The translations under genes were made by a program, and so were the position numbers. The notes beneath the pieces are model-generated. The model worked only from the letters and a program-made list of their open reading frames with translations. It was not told the origin of the DNA and did no database searches. Positions 53,339-61,792 of a stretch of DNA of 64,000 nt are shown one piece after another. Numbering within the stretch: position 1 is the stretch's first letter; every line of letters begins with the position of its first letter. The DNA lies in NCBI RefSeq assembly GCF_033096445.1, contig NZ_AP028155.1, positions 2,795,880-2,859,879 of the forward strand, read 5' to 3'. Source of the stretch: Butyricimonas faecihominis (GTDB lineage: Bacteria > Bacteroidota > Bacteroidia > Bacteroidales > Marinifilaceae).

Positions 53339-53490
53339 GTTCATAAGGTTTGTAAGGTTCATAAAGCTTATAAAGTAACGGGGTGTCCTTCGGACGAAGC
53401 CTGTCGGCAACTTCCGTTGCCGTGAACTAAGCACCTCACAAGGGACCATAAACCTTATAAACTTTATGAACCTTATAAACTTTACAAACT
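53339..53490. repeat. TATAAGGTT inverted repeat before cbiL
   Basis: The left arm (TTCATAAGGTTTGTAAGG, TTCATAAAGCTTATAAAG) and the right arm (CATAAACCTTATAAACTTT, ATGAACCTTATAAACTTTAC) are near reverse complements. The same pair of arms surrounds the family A element before the corrin operon. Confidence 0.7.
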
Positions 53491-53499
53491 AATTTAGAC

Positions 53500-54201
53500 A
53501 TGAAAGGAAAAATCGTGGGAGTATCGTTGGGACCGGGAGAACCGGAATTGATCACGTTGAAGGCATTAAAAGCCTTACAGGGAGCGGACATTATCTATTG
53601 TCCCGGCACACAGACCAAATCCCGTTCCCGGGACATCCTGCAAGCCCTGCCCGTGGCCATGGAACGAATACGACTTTTCCACGTCCCCATGTCCAAGGAT
53701 CGCACGTTTGCCAATCAAGCCTATGATGCCCTTTGCACGGAAATAGCATCCCTTGTCGCCACGGGTAAAAACGTTGCCATCACGGCGGAAGGGGATTCCG
53801 GTTTTTACTCTTCCGTGAATTCCATGTTCGACAGACTCGCTTCCATGAACCTTCCCGTTACCACCGTGGCCGGTGTCCCTGCTTTTATTGCGGCAGGAGC
53901 CATCTCGGGCCTTCACATTGTGAAACAAGAAGAAAAACTCGTCGTCCTACCGGGAATAACCACCGCCAAAGAACTGGACACCCTTCTTTCCAACGGTCAT
54001 GTTGTGGTGATCATGAAACTCTCGCAATGCACGGAAGAAATACACCGTTTCATGCAAAAAAGTCCCTGCCACGAGTACCACTATTACGAAAATGTAGGCA
54101 CGTCAGACGAGCTACACACGACTGCTTACAACGACATCACACGCAAAGACTTCCCCTATTTCTCGTTAATGATTATTCGTCCTTGCAAACAATTGGCATA
54201 G
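53500..54201 (+). CDS. cbiL: Cobalt-precorrin-2 C20-methyltransferase
   Basis: A 233-aa SAM-dependent tetrapyrrole methylase. GVSLGPGEPELITLKALKAL at the N-terminus, FHVPMSKDR, AITAEGDSGFYSSVNSMFDR and TTVAGVPAFIAAGAISGLHI fit CbiL/CobI. It adds the C20 methyl that is later lost in ring contraction, the first committed methylation after precorrin-2. It is isolated from the main corrin operon by the btu genes, yet supplies the one methyltransferase missing there. Confidence 0.94.
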   Translation: MKGKIVGVSLGPGEPELITLKALKALQGADIIYCPGTQTKSRSRDILQALPVAMERIRLFHVPMSKDRTFANQAYDALCTEIASLVATGKNVAITAEGDSGFYSSVNSMFDRLASMNLPVTTVAGVPAFIAAGAISGLHIVKQEEKLVVLPGITTAKELDTLLSNGHVVVIMKLSQCTEEIHRFMQKSPCHEYHYYENVGTSDELHTTAYNDITRKDFPYFSLMIIRPCKQLA

Positions 54202-54260
54202 ATATTGCGTACAAGAAGACGCAAGATGAATGATTATAAACATTTTTACAGGTTAATTAT

Positions 54261-55433
54261 ATGATTCAACGAATAATATGTGCATTGTCGTTATGCCTTT
54301 TATTGTTTATCCCGTTCCATGACATCATGGCGGGGGAACTCGTGACAAGAGATTCGCTGAACAATACAACTGACACGTTGAAGAATGGATTCTTTCACCG
54401 TCTCTATCGTTATTTCGAGCAATCGAACAAGGTGAAAGAAGAAAAGAAATTCGACTTCTCCATCATCGGCGGGCCGCACTTTTCGAGTGACACGAAACTG
54501 GGACTCGGCGTGGTCGCATCCGGACTGTTCCGCATCGACCGGGAAGATAAAACCATCTCCCCGTCAAACATTTCCCTTTACGGGGATGTCACGACCACGG
54601 GTTTTTACCTGCTAGGTATCCGGGGCAACATGATTTTCCCGAAAGACCGTTTCCGGGCAAACATCAATATGTACTTTTTCTCGTTTCCCAGTGAATACTG
54701 GGGAATCGGCTACGATGCGGGGAAAGACGAGGATCACAAGACAGAGTACAAACGATTGGAACAACAGGTAAAACTGGAACTTCTATACAAACTCGCACCC
54801 AACTTGTACGCCGGGGCAAACCTCATGTTCCGCAATGTCACGGCAAGGAATTTCGATGACATCACGTTCCTCAACGGGGCCAAGAAAAACGTGAACACCT
54901 TCGGACCGGGACTCGTTATATCTTATGACTCGCGAGACTTTATCCCGAACCCGGCAAGAGGCTTTTTCGCCCAACTGGAACAACAATTCTTCCCCGGATG
55001 GCTGGGAAATGACGATAGTTTCAAACGCACAAGCGTGGATTTCAGATATTACCAGAAAATGTGGAAAGGTGCCATACTCGCCAGCCAGTTACAAGGAACA
55101 TTCAACTACGGGAATACCCCTTGGAGCATGGTTTCCCTCATGGGAGGATCATACGCCATGCGAGGGTATTACGAGGGAAGATACCGGGACAACGACCTGA
55201 TACAATTTCAGGTAGAGTATCGCCAGAAGATATACAACCGCCACGGAATCACCGCATGGGCAGGAGCCGGAAACGTGTTCCCCGACATGGACAAATTCAA
55301 GTGGAAACAAACCCTGCCGACCTACGGAATAGGTTATCGCTGGGAATTTAAAAACAGAGTAAACGTAAGATTAGATTATGGATTCGGCAAAGGCGTCAGC
55401 GCATTCTACTTCGGCATTAACGAAGCTTTTTAA
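54261..55433 (+). CDS. Outer-membrane barrel protein of the BamA/TamA (surface antigen) family
   Basis: A 390-aa protein with a signal peptide (about 1-24) and a C-terminal Omp85-type barrel. It has FSIIGGPHFSSDTKLGLGVV, a strand-rich middle, FGPGLVISYDSRDFIPNPARG (the D-x-R-D motif typical of surface antigens), GSYAMRGYYEGRYRD (the VRGF/Y-like lid-lock motif) and a terminal Phe. There are no POTRA domains, so it is not a full BamA. Short BamA-like barrels of this kind are frequent in Bacteroidetes, with unclear cargo. The next gene overlaps its 3' end. Confidence 0.85.
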   Translation: MIQRIICALSLCLLLFIPFHDIMAGELVTRDSLNNTTDTLKNGFFHRLYRYFEQSNKVKEEKKFDFSIIGGPHFSSDTKLGLGVVASGLFRIDREDKTISPSNISLYGDVTTTGFYLLGIRGNMIFPKDRFRANINMYFFSFPSEYWGIGYDAGKDEDHKTEYKRLEQQVKLELLYKLAPNLYAGANLMFRNVTARNFDDITFLNGAKKNVNTFGPGLVISYDSRDFIPNPARGFFAQLEQQFFPGWLGNDDSFKRTSVDFRYYQKMWKGAILASQLQGTFNYGNTPWSMVSLMGGSYAMRGYYEGRYRDNDLIQFQVEYRQKIYNRHGITAWAGAGNVFPDMDKFKWKQTLPTYGIGYRWEFKNRVNVRLDYGFGKGVSAFYFGINEAF

Positions 55434-57138
55434 AGGGATCGTGAATTTCGTGAAACGGCCAAAACTATTGTTTTGGCTCTTTATCGCATTGAATTTAGTC
55501 CCGAATTTCTGTCTGCTTTTCACGGAACCTCTCTCCGGACTGGGCAAAACGATCTTGATTCTGCTACCACTTGGTGTTTACATGGTCGTGTTCTCCCTGT
55601 TCAAACGGGCGGGCCTCATGCAATTGATACTGATTCCGGTACTGATCTTACACGCCTTCCAGCTCGTTTTGTTCTATCTCTTCGGAGAGTCGGTCATCGC
55701 TGTTGATATGTTCCTGAACCTACCCACCACGAACGCCTCCGAGGCCGGGGAATTGCTGGGAAATATATGGCCCTCCATTATCATTGTCTGCGTCCTTTAT
55801 ATCCCCGTTATCGTGCTGGCCTCTATTGCCGTACACTATAAAGTGAAACGTACTGCCGTATTCCGCAAGCACATGATCACGTGGGGAATCATCTTCTTTA
55901 TCATTGGTTCCGGACTGGTCGCTTTCGAGAAACACCGGGATAACACCTACGAGGTAAAAACAGATATATACCCGGCAAACGTGATGTATAACCTATATTA
56001 CGCGGGAGTGAAATGGAACCGCAGCATGAACTACCCCGTCACCTCGAAAGATTTCGTCTATCATGCCACCCGTGATTCCGTTCATCAACGCCGGGAAATA
56101 TACGTGCTGGTAATCGGGGAGGCTGGAAGGGCTGAAAACTGGGAACTGTGGGGGTATCATCGGGAAACCAACCCGTTATTAAAAAACGAGGATAACTTGG
56201 TACTATACAAAGATGCCTTAACACAATCTAACACGACACACAAAAGCGTACCACTCATCTTGTCCGCCGCCGACGCTTGCCACTACGAGTACCTCTACAC
56301 GCATAAAAGCATCGTAACTGCCTTCAAAGAGGCCGGGTTTAAAACAATATTCCTGTCAAACCAGACACCGAACCGATCATTCACGGATTACTTTGCCGCG
56401 GAGGCAGACATTCATGTCAATGTACGTCCACAAGCGGACGGAGGGTTAATCACGGTCAATAAATTCGACGGAGAAATGCTCCCGTTGATACAGCAATACG
56501 TGGATTCGTTGAGCGAGAACCTATTTATTGTCTTCCACACCTACGGATCACACTTCAACTATAAAGAACGTTACCCGGAAGAATTTGCCAAATTCCAACC
56601 GGCCAACGCCACGGAAGTCGAGTACAAAAACAAGGACCAACTCATCAACGCTTATGACAACAGTGTCCTGTACACGGATTACTTCCTGCACAGCCTGATC
56701 GGGATATTGAAGAACTCGGGAGCTGATGCTACCATGATTTACTCGCCGGACCACGGGGAGGATTTACTGGACGACAGCCGGAAAAGATTCCTGCACGCCT
56801 CACCGATCCCGACCTATTACCAGATACACATTCCATTCCTGATGTGGTTCTCGGATAATTACATCGACGCTAGGCCGAGGATGTACGAGGTCGCACGTTA
56901 CAATAGTAGCGCCCCCATTTCTTCGAACGCCTCAATCTTCCATACCCTGTTGAATATGGCCGAGATTCAGACCCCTTATTTTGACTCCACTTACTCGCTC
57001 GTCAATCCCGGTTTTGTCCGGAGACCACGTATGTACCTCGGAGACCACGACCAACCCGTGAATTATTACGAGGTCGGATTGAAGAAACAAGATAAAGAGA
57101 TGATTCTCAAAAGGGGAATGGACTGTTCAATTGAGTGA
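55378..57138 (+). CDS. Phosphoethanolamine transferase-like membrane sulfatase-fold protein
   Basis: A 586-aa enzyme. Several membrane helices occupy about residues 20-185, followed by a periplasmic alkaline-phosphatase-fold domain. VLVIGEAGRAENWELWGYHR holds the metal Glu (near 248), TQSNTTHKSVP the probable nucleophile Thr, and MIYSPDHGEDLLDD the metal Asp-His. It resembles EptA/CptA-type enzymes that put phosphoethanolamine on lipid A or glycans. The ATG at 55378 overlaps the previous gene by 56 bp. A GTG at 55441 with upstream AAAGGGA is a good alternative start. Confidence 0.88.
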   Translation: MDSAKASAHSTSALTKLFKGIVNFVKRPKLLFWLFIALNLVPNFCLLFTEPLSGLGKTILILLPLGVYMVVFSLFKRAGLMQLILIPVLILHAFQLVLFYLFGESVIAVDMFLNLPTTNASEAGELLGNIWPSIIIVCVLYIPVIVLASIAVHYKVKRTAVFRKHMITWGIIFFIIGSGLVAFEKHRDNTYEVKTDIYPANVMYNLYYAGVKWNRSMNYPVTSKDFVYHATRDSVHQRREIYVLVIGEAGRAENWELWGYHRETNPLLKNEDNLVLYKDALTQSNTTHKSVPLILSAADACHYEYLYTHKSIVTAFKEAGFKTIFLSNQTPNRSFTDYFAAEADIHVNVRPQADGGLITVNKFDGEMLPLIQQYVDSLSENLFIVFHTYGSHFNYKERYPEEFAKFQPANATEVEYKNKDQLINAYDNSVLYTDYFLHSLIGILKNSGADATMIYSPDHGEDLLDDSRKRFLHASPIPTYYQIHIPFLMWFSDNYIDARPRMYEVARYNSSAPISSNASIFHTLLNMAEIQTPYFDSTYSLVNPGFVRRPRMYLGDHDQPVNYYEVGLKKQDKEMILKRGMDCSIE

Positions 57139-57236
57139 TTCTATGATTTCCTATTAAGTGATTTTATGATTAGATGATTAAAAAGAGTTAAGAATTTAAC
57201 ATCCCGTATGATTGTTGAAAAAATAACATGCCCCTA

Positions 57237-57267
57237 TTGTTCAAGCAATGCTTATTCACTACTTTTG
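57237..57267 (+). promoter_or_regulatory. Promoter of asd
   Basis: TTG at 57237-57239, a 20-bp spacer and TACTTTTG (57260-57267) fit the Bacteroidetes pattern. Confidence 0.6.
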
Positions 57268-57340
57268 AGGCGTTAATATAACCTAACTCATAAAAAGACT
57301 CCCGGAAAGGGAATCTAATCATTAAATCAAATTATACACG

Positions 57341-58330
57341 ATGAAAGTAGCAGTAGTAGGAGCAACAGGATTAGTCGGAAGAAAAATGTTGCAGGTTCTG
57401 GAAGAAAGAAACTTCCCGGTAACAGAGTTAATACCGGTAGCCAGCGAGCGTTCGGTAGGCAAAGAAATTACCTTCAAGGGGAAAAACTACAAGGTCATGG
57501 GTATGCGGGACGCAATCAACATGAAACCTCAACTCGCTATTTTCTCTGCCGGGGGAGACACCTCATTGGAATGGGCACCCCAATTCGCCGCAGCCGGAAT
57601 TACCGTGGTAGACAACTCGTCAGCTTGGAGAATGGACCCGACGAAAAAATTGGTGATCCCCGAAATCAACGCAAACACCTTAACCAAAGAAGATAAGATT
57701 ATCGCGAACCCGAACTGTTCAACAATACAGATGCTGGTCACCCTAGCCCCTCTTCACAAAAAATACGGGATCAAACGCGTCGTCGTTTCCACGTACCAAT
57801 CCGTGACCGGGAGCGGTTTGAAAGGAATCAACCAGCTCGAAGGCGAACGGGAAGGCCGGGAGGTGAAAAAAGCATACGCTCACCCAATTGACCGGAACTG
57901 TCTGCCGCATTGCGACTCATTCACCGACAACGGGTACACGAAAGAAGAAATGAAACTGGTCAACGAGACCTGCAAAATATTAAATGACGACACGATTAAA
58001 GTAACTGCCACAGCCGTACGGGTTCCCGTCATGGGCGGACATTCCGAAAGTGTAAACATCGAATTCAAACAGGATTACGACCTTGACGAACTTCGTGACC
58101 TGCTCGCCCATTCAGAAGGTATCATCGTGCAGGACGATCCCGCCCAGAACCTTTACCCGATGGCCATCACAGCCAACGAGAAAGACGAAGTCTTCGTGGG
58201 CCGCTTACGCCGGGATTTCTCCCAACCCAACAGCCTCAACCTGTGGGTAGTTTCCGATAACCTACGCAAAGGTGCCGCCACAAACGCCGTGCAGATAGCG
58301 GAATACTTGTACAAACACGATCTTTTGTAA
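57341..58330 (+). CDS. asd: Aspartate-semialdehyde dehydrogenase
   Basis: A 329-aa NADP enzyme of lysine, threonine and methionine synthesis. The N-terminal VVGATGLVGRKMLQVLEER forms the nucleotide fold, NPNCSTIQM holds the catalytic Cys (near 126), and QLEGEREGREVKKAYAHPI and VRVPVMGGHSESVNIE follow. It converts aspartyl phosphate to aspartate semialdehyde. It is monocistronic, between its own promoter and a strong terminator. Confidence 0.96.
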   Translation: MKVAVVGATGLVGRKMLQVLEERNFPVTELIPVASERSVGKEITFKGKNYKVMGMRDAINMKPQLAIFSAGGDTSLEWAPQFAAAGITVVDNSSAWRMDPTKKLVIPEINANTLTKEDKIIANPNCSTIQMLVTLAPLHKKYGIKRVVVSTYQSVTGSGLKGINQLEGEREGREVKKAYAHPIDRNCLPHCDSFTDNGYTKEEMKLVNETCKILNDDTIKVTATAVRVPVMGGHSESVNIEFKQDYDLDELRDLLAHSEGIIVQDDPAQNLYPMAITANEKDEVFVGRLRRDFSQPNSLNLWVVSDNLRKGAATNAVQIAEYLYKHDLL

Positions 58331-58350
58331 GAACCCGTAAGTTCATTATT

Positions 58351-58396
58351 AAAAATGAAGGTCAGCAATAATTATTTGCCGGCCTTCATTTTTTTT
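58351..58396 (+). terminator. Terminator after asd
   Basis: AAAAATGAAGGTC and GGCCTTCATTTTT form a stem with an inner GCAA/TTGC stem. A T run follows. Confidence 0.88.
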
Positions 58397-58483
58397 ATAA
58401 ACACTGTCACCCGCAACTACCCGTTCCGGATTTAATAACGTGTTCTGTGATCGTAAAATCATTGTAAATTTAAAACTTGTAAC

Positions 58484-59854
58484 ATGAAATGTAAGTTTAT
58501 TATTTTTCTAATCGCACTAACCTCTTGTACTCATACTGCAAGAAGTCAAAACAACATCACGCTCTCCGTAGATGTGGAGAAAACCCCGGAAATGGGTTTT
58601 GTCATTTCCTACTTGAAAGAGTCCATGATTGGTATGGATTTCGATGACAAAGGACATGCAGAATATCGTATCGAAGATATGGATGCGATTTACTTAACCC
58701 TCCATAACGGCTTTGCCGAGCAGAAGACGATTTATGCCGAAAAAGGAGATCACATCCAATTATCCTTTGACGGAGAAAGCATGAAGAAAACACTAAAAAT
58801 GGAGGGAGTGCGAGAAAACATTGCCGATTACTTGAAGAACGTGAAAATATCAGGGCCCGCGAATAAGGACTTCGCTTTAGACATAAAAGACTTTGTGAAA
58901 TTGCTGAAAGAAAAAGTAAAGAAGAATCAACAATTGTTAGACAGCCTGACACCAGCCTTGACAAAGGAAAGCAGTAAATTCATCAAACTCGAAAAAAATC
59001 GGATTAAATACATGCTAGGCTTGTCATTACTCGACTATCCCCGGATGCACCCCTATATGGCAAAGATTGAATATACCCCGGGAGATGATTATTACAACGA
59101 GCTTAAAGCTTGGTTGGAAGAAGACCTAAATTCATTGTGCCTATGGCAATATCGCACTCTCATGACCGAAGTTCCCACATTCATCATGAGTCGTAAAACG
59201 CCTATTCATACTCCCTACGAAAAAGCCATGAAACAAATGGAGTACATCAACAATAACACCAAAGATGAACAAGTTAAACAGAATTTACTCACCATTATTG
59301 CCAACAATTATATCAAGGATGCCGGAATTCAGAAAAGTACGGAACTGGATGCTTTCTACCGGAAACACGTGACAGACAAAGAACTACTTGCCCAATACCA
59401 GCAGACGTATGATAGTTGGGCCGCAGTTTCCCCCGGACAACCTGCTCCGGATTTTAAAGCCGTTGATATTTCAGATAAAGAATTCTCCCTTAAAGACTTC
59501 AAGGGCAAATATGTTTGCCTCTATTTGTGGCCATGTGTCAGTCCCGCAATACAACAATTTTCCGAGTTGAAAAAACTACAACCTCTATTTAAAAAGAAAA
59601 ACATCGTTTTGGTTAACTTGTCTATTGACAATAAAAAAGACAACTGGGTTCAAACCATACAAAACGAGGAAGCACAAGTCGGGACTCATCTTTACGCGGG
59701 ATTCGATAAACATTTTTTACAGAAATGTCATTACAGTGCTGCCAGCATGGTTCAATTTATTTTCATTGATCCCGCTGGAAAGATCATAGAATTACAAGCC
59801 CCTCTCCAGTCTTCCAACATGGAAGATTTTATCAAAGAGACCATCCAAGATTAG
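58484..59854 (+). CDS. Thioredoxin-fold lipoprotein without the CXXC motif
   Basis: A 456-aa protein. The N-terminal signal ends in a lipobox, LTSC (Cys near 15). A DUF4369-like N-terminal domain (about 25-120) and a helical middle are followed by a redoxin domain from about 320 (GQPAPDFKAVDISDKEFSLK). Where TlpA-type proteins carry WCXXC, this one reads LYLWPCVSPAIQQF, keeping a single Cys (near 348). Classical disulfide exchange is therefore unlikely. The rest of the fold (NIVLVNLSIDN, MVQFIFIDPAGKI) is intact, so this is not a broken gene. A terminator follows. Confidence 0.85.
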   Translation: MKCKFIIFLIALTSCTHTARSQNNITLSVDVEKTPEMGFVISYLKESMIGMDFDDKGHAEYRIEDMDAIYLTLHNGFAEQKTIYAEKGDHIQLSFDGESMKKTLKMEGVRENIADYLKNVKISGPANKDFALDIKDFVKLLKEKVKKNQQLLDSLTPALTKESSKFIKLEKNRIKYMLGLSLLDYPRMHPYMAKIEYTPGDDYYNELKAWLEEDLNSLCLWQYRTLMTEVPTFIMSRKTPIHTPYEKAMKQMEYINNNTKDEQVKQNLLTIIANNYIKDAGIQKSTELDAFYRKHVTDKELLAQYQQTYDSWAAVSPGQPAPDFKAVDISDKEFSLKDFKGKYVCLYLWPCVSPAIQQFSELKKLQPLFKKKNIVLVNLSIDNKKDNWVQTIQNEEAQVGTHLYAGFDKHFLQKCHYSAASMVQFIFIDPAGKIIELQAPLQSSNMEDFIKETIQD

Positions 59855-59858
59855 ACTT

Positions 59859-59890
59859 TTGCGGCCCGTGCATGGGGCCGCAACTTTTTT
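59859..59890 (+). terminator. Terminator after the redoxin-like gene
   Basis: TTGCGGCCC pairs with GGGCCGCAA around GTGCATG. A T run follows. Confidence 0.92.
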
Positions 59891-59938
59891 ATTTCAATAA
59901 GTTTTTGTTTATTTGCAAAAACAATTGGAAATCACACC

Positions 59939-60505
59939 GTGTCAAGTCAAGAGAAATTCTTAAAAGGGATAAATCAGAAAGAATCTGATGCATGGAAAGA
60001 GCTATATCGCTATTTCTACGGGACTCTATGCAATTACACGACCAAAATTGTTGTAGACGAAACCGTGGCGGAAGACATCGTTCAAGAATGCTTTATCTCC
60101 ATCTGGAATTCTTCGCTCCATTTCCAAGAGATGAAAGCCCTCTCGGTTTATCTATACCGTTCGGTACACAATAACGCTTTAAAATATCTCCGGGATAAGA
60201 ATGTCGATAATCAAAGATTACAAAGATGGAGCAAAGAACAAGACGATGTTGAAGATGTTGATTTCTACCAAGCCGTCGAAGAAGAGCTTATCCGCAAATT
60301 ACACGTGGTCATTGATCAATTACCGGAACAACGTAAAAACATCTTGCTATTGAGTATTGACGGCTTGACCGTGCAAGAGATTGCCGACCAACTGAATATC
60401 AGCATCAACACGGTAAAAACGCAAAAGAAAAGAGCCTACGTGTTTCTCAAAGAAAATTTAAAACAAAGTTTACTTCTCATATACATTCTAGAAATATTAA
60501 AGTAA
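59939..60505 (+). CDS. ECF sigma factor (RpoE/FecI type)
   Basis: A 188-aa extracytoplasmic-function sigma factor. Region 2 (about 25-95) includes VAEDIVQECFISIWNS and YLYRSVHNNALKYLRDK. Region 4 (about 125-175) includes LPEQRKNILLLSIDGLTVQEI, of which QLNISINTVKTQKKRAYVFL is the helix-turn-helix. The start is GTG at 59939; no ATG fits before region 2. It is followed by FecR and an STN-bearing SusC, the usual trio in which ligand binding to SusC releases sigma from FecR to switch on the SusC operon. Confidence 0.92.
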   Translation: MSSQEKFLKGINQKESDAWKELYRYFYGTLCNYTTKIVVDETVAEDIVQECFISIWNSSLHFQEMKALSVYLYRSVHNNALKYLRDKNVDNQRLQRWSKEQDDVEDVDFYQAVEEELIRKLHVVIDQLPEQRKNILLLSIDGLTVQEIADQLNISINTVKTQKKRAYVFLKENLKQSLLLIYILEILK

Positions 60506-60581
60506 AAAAATTACTCTAGCTGTCACCCGCATATAGCACTTTCGGATTTATAGATAAAATAACGCATAAAAATCGAATCCG

Positions 60582-61715
60582 ATGAAATGGAATGCATTAT
60601 CAGATAAGACCGAGTGGCTATTAAAAAAGATCACAGAACACACGGAAGAACCTATCGATGACAATATGCTAAAACAACTTGCAGATAAACTGCAAGAGAA
60701 GGGTTACGTATCCAAAAAACTTCGGGAACAACAACGCTTCAATTACCTAAAGGCCTACCAGCAAGTTGTTCAACCAAGAAAAAGATGGGTGTCACCCGGC
60801 TTATTAAAAATTGCAGCCGCCATTATTATCCTAATCGGAACAGGGACATTCCTGTATTTCCAGCAACTTCCCGAATTGACACCTACCCCAGATGAACTCT
60901 TTCTTACCGAAGTACATCCGGGAACACGTAAAGCTTTCTTGATTAAACATGATGGTCTGGAAATTGAATTGAAAGGAGACTCCGTGAAAATCGACGAACA
61001 AAACGGGATTAACATTCATATCGATTCCATGGGGCTACGGTATGATACCGAACAGGCTCAACAGCAAACGGCAACCCTCTATAACACGCTGGTTGTTCCC
61101 CGGGGAGGAGAATACTCGTTAGTGTTGGCAGACGGGACAAAAGTGTGGCTGAATGCCGATTCTGAATTAAGGTACCCGATCCAATTCACGGGTAACACAA
61201 GAGAAGTTTCCGTGGTAGGAGAGGCTTTTTTTGAAGTTACAAAACAAGAAGGCAAACCTTTTATCGTGAAGACGTCCCTAGGAAACATCACGGTTCTCGG
61301 TACTCAATTTAACGTGTGTAACTATCCGGGAAAAGAGAAACTCGTAACCACGTTAGTACAAGGAAAAGTATCTTGTGATCTACCGAATGGTAAGAGCATT
61401 GTCCTTGCTCCCGATCAACAATTATCGATCAACGGGAGCGGAGAAAGTAAGTTAAGAACAGTGGACACCAAGTACTTCACCTGCTGGAAAGATGGTATGT
61501 TCTTGTTTGAGGAAATGAGGATGGAAGATATTCTGGAACAATTGTCCAGATGGTACGATATTCACATTTTCTACACGAATGAAGAGGTAAAAGATTTGCA
61601 TTTTTCGGGAGACCTCAGTCGTTTCAAGGATATTATAACTTTCATCGAGATGTTCGAAAAAAGTGCTGATGTAAAACTAACATTAAAAGGGAATACTTTA
61701 ACAGTAGGTTTATAA
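60582..61715 (+). CDS. FecR-family anti-sigma regulator
   Basis: A 377-aa inner-membrane regulator. The cytoplasmic N-terminus (about 1-80) binds sigma. One helix follows (about 85-103, LLKIAAAIIILIGTGTFLYF), then the periplasmic FecR domain (YSLVLADGTKVWLNADSELR, VSVVGEAFFEVTK, VLGTQFNV) and the C-terminal DUF4974 domain (MRMEDILEQLSRWYDIHIFY, HFSGDLSRF). It lies 76 bp after the sigma gene. Confidence 0.94.
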   Translation: MKWNALSDKTEWLLKKITEHTEEPIDDNMLKQLADKLQEKGYVSKKLREQQRFNYLKAYQQVVQPRKRWVSPGLLKIAAAIIILIGTGTFLYFQQLPELTPTPDELFLTEVHPGTRKAFLIKHDGLEIELKGDSVKIDEQNGINIHIDSMGLRYDTEQAQQQTATLYNTLVVPRGGEYSLVLADGTKVWLNADSELRYPIQFTGNTREVSVVGEAFFEVTKQEGKPFIVKTSLGNITVLGTQFNVCNYPGKEKLVTTLVQGKVSCDLPNGKSIVLAPDQQLSINGSGESKLRTVDTKYFTCWKDGMFLFEEMRMEDILEQLSRWYDIHIFYTNEEVKDLHFSGDLSRFKDIITFIEMFEKSADVKLTLKGNTLTVGL

Positions 61716-61720
61716 AAAAA

Positions 61721-61757
61721 CAAACCGGACCAAGCGCCAACTAAAATCCGGTTTGAT
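61721..61757 (+). promoter_or_regulatory. Hairpin between fecR and susC
   Basis: CAAACCGGA and TCCGGTTTG form a 9-bp perfect stem around CCAAGCGCCAACTAAAA. There is no T run, so it is more likely an attenuating or processing hairpin than a full terminator, in the leader of the susC gene. Confidence 0.55.
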
Positions 61758-61792
61758 ATGGTTTAATTTATATAACTAAACGTCTCAAAATT

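Larger units (their letters stand above)
53074..53499. other. 426-bp divergent leader region between btuF and cbiL
   Basis: It holds riboswitch 3 (minus strand), a TATATTTG -7 element on the minus strand (53275-53282), and then a TATAAGGTT-type inverted repeat (arms 53339-53377 and 53449-53490) around GGGTGTCCTTCGGACG and CCGGCAACTTCCGTTGCCG-like short hairpins. No gene is present. cbiL lies on the other side without a riboswitch of its own. Confidence 0.7.
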
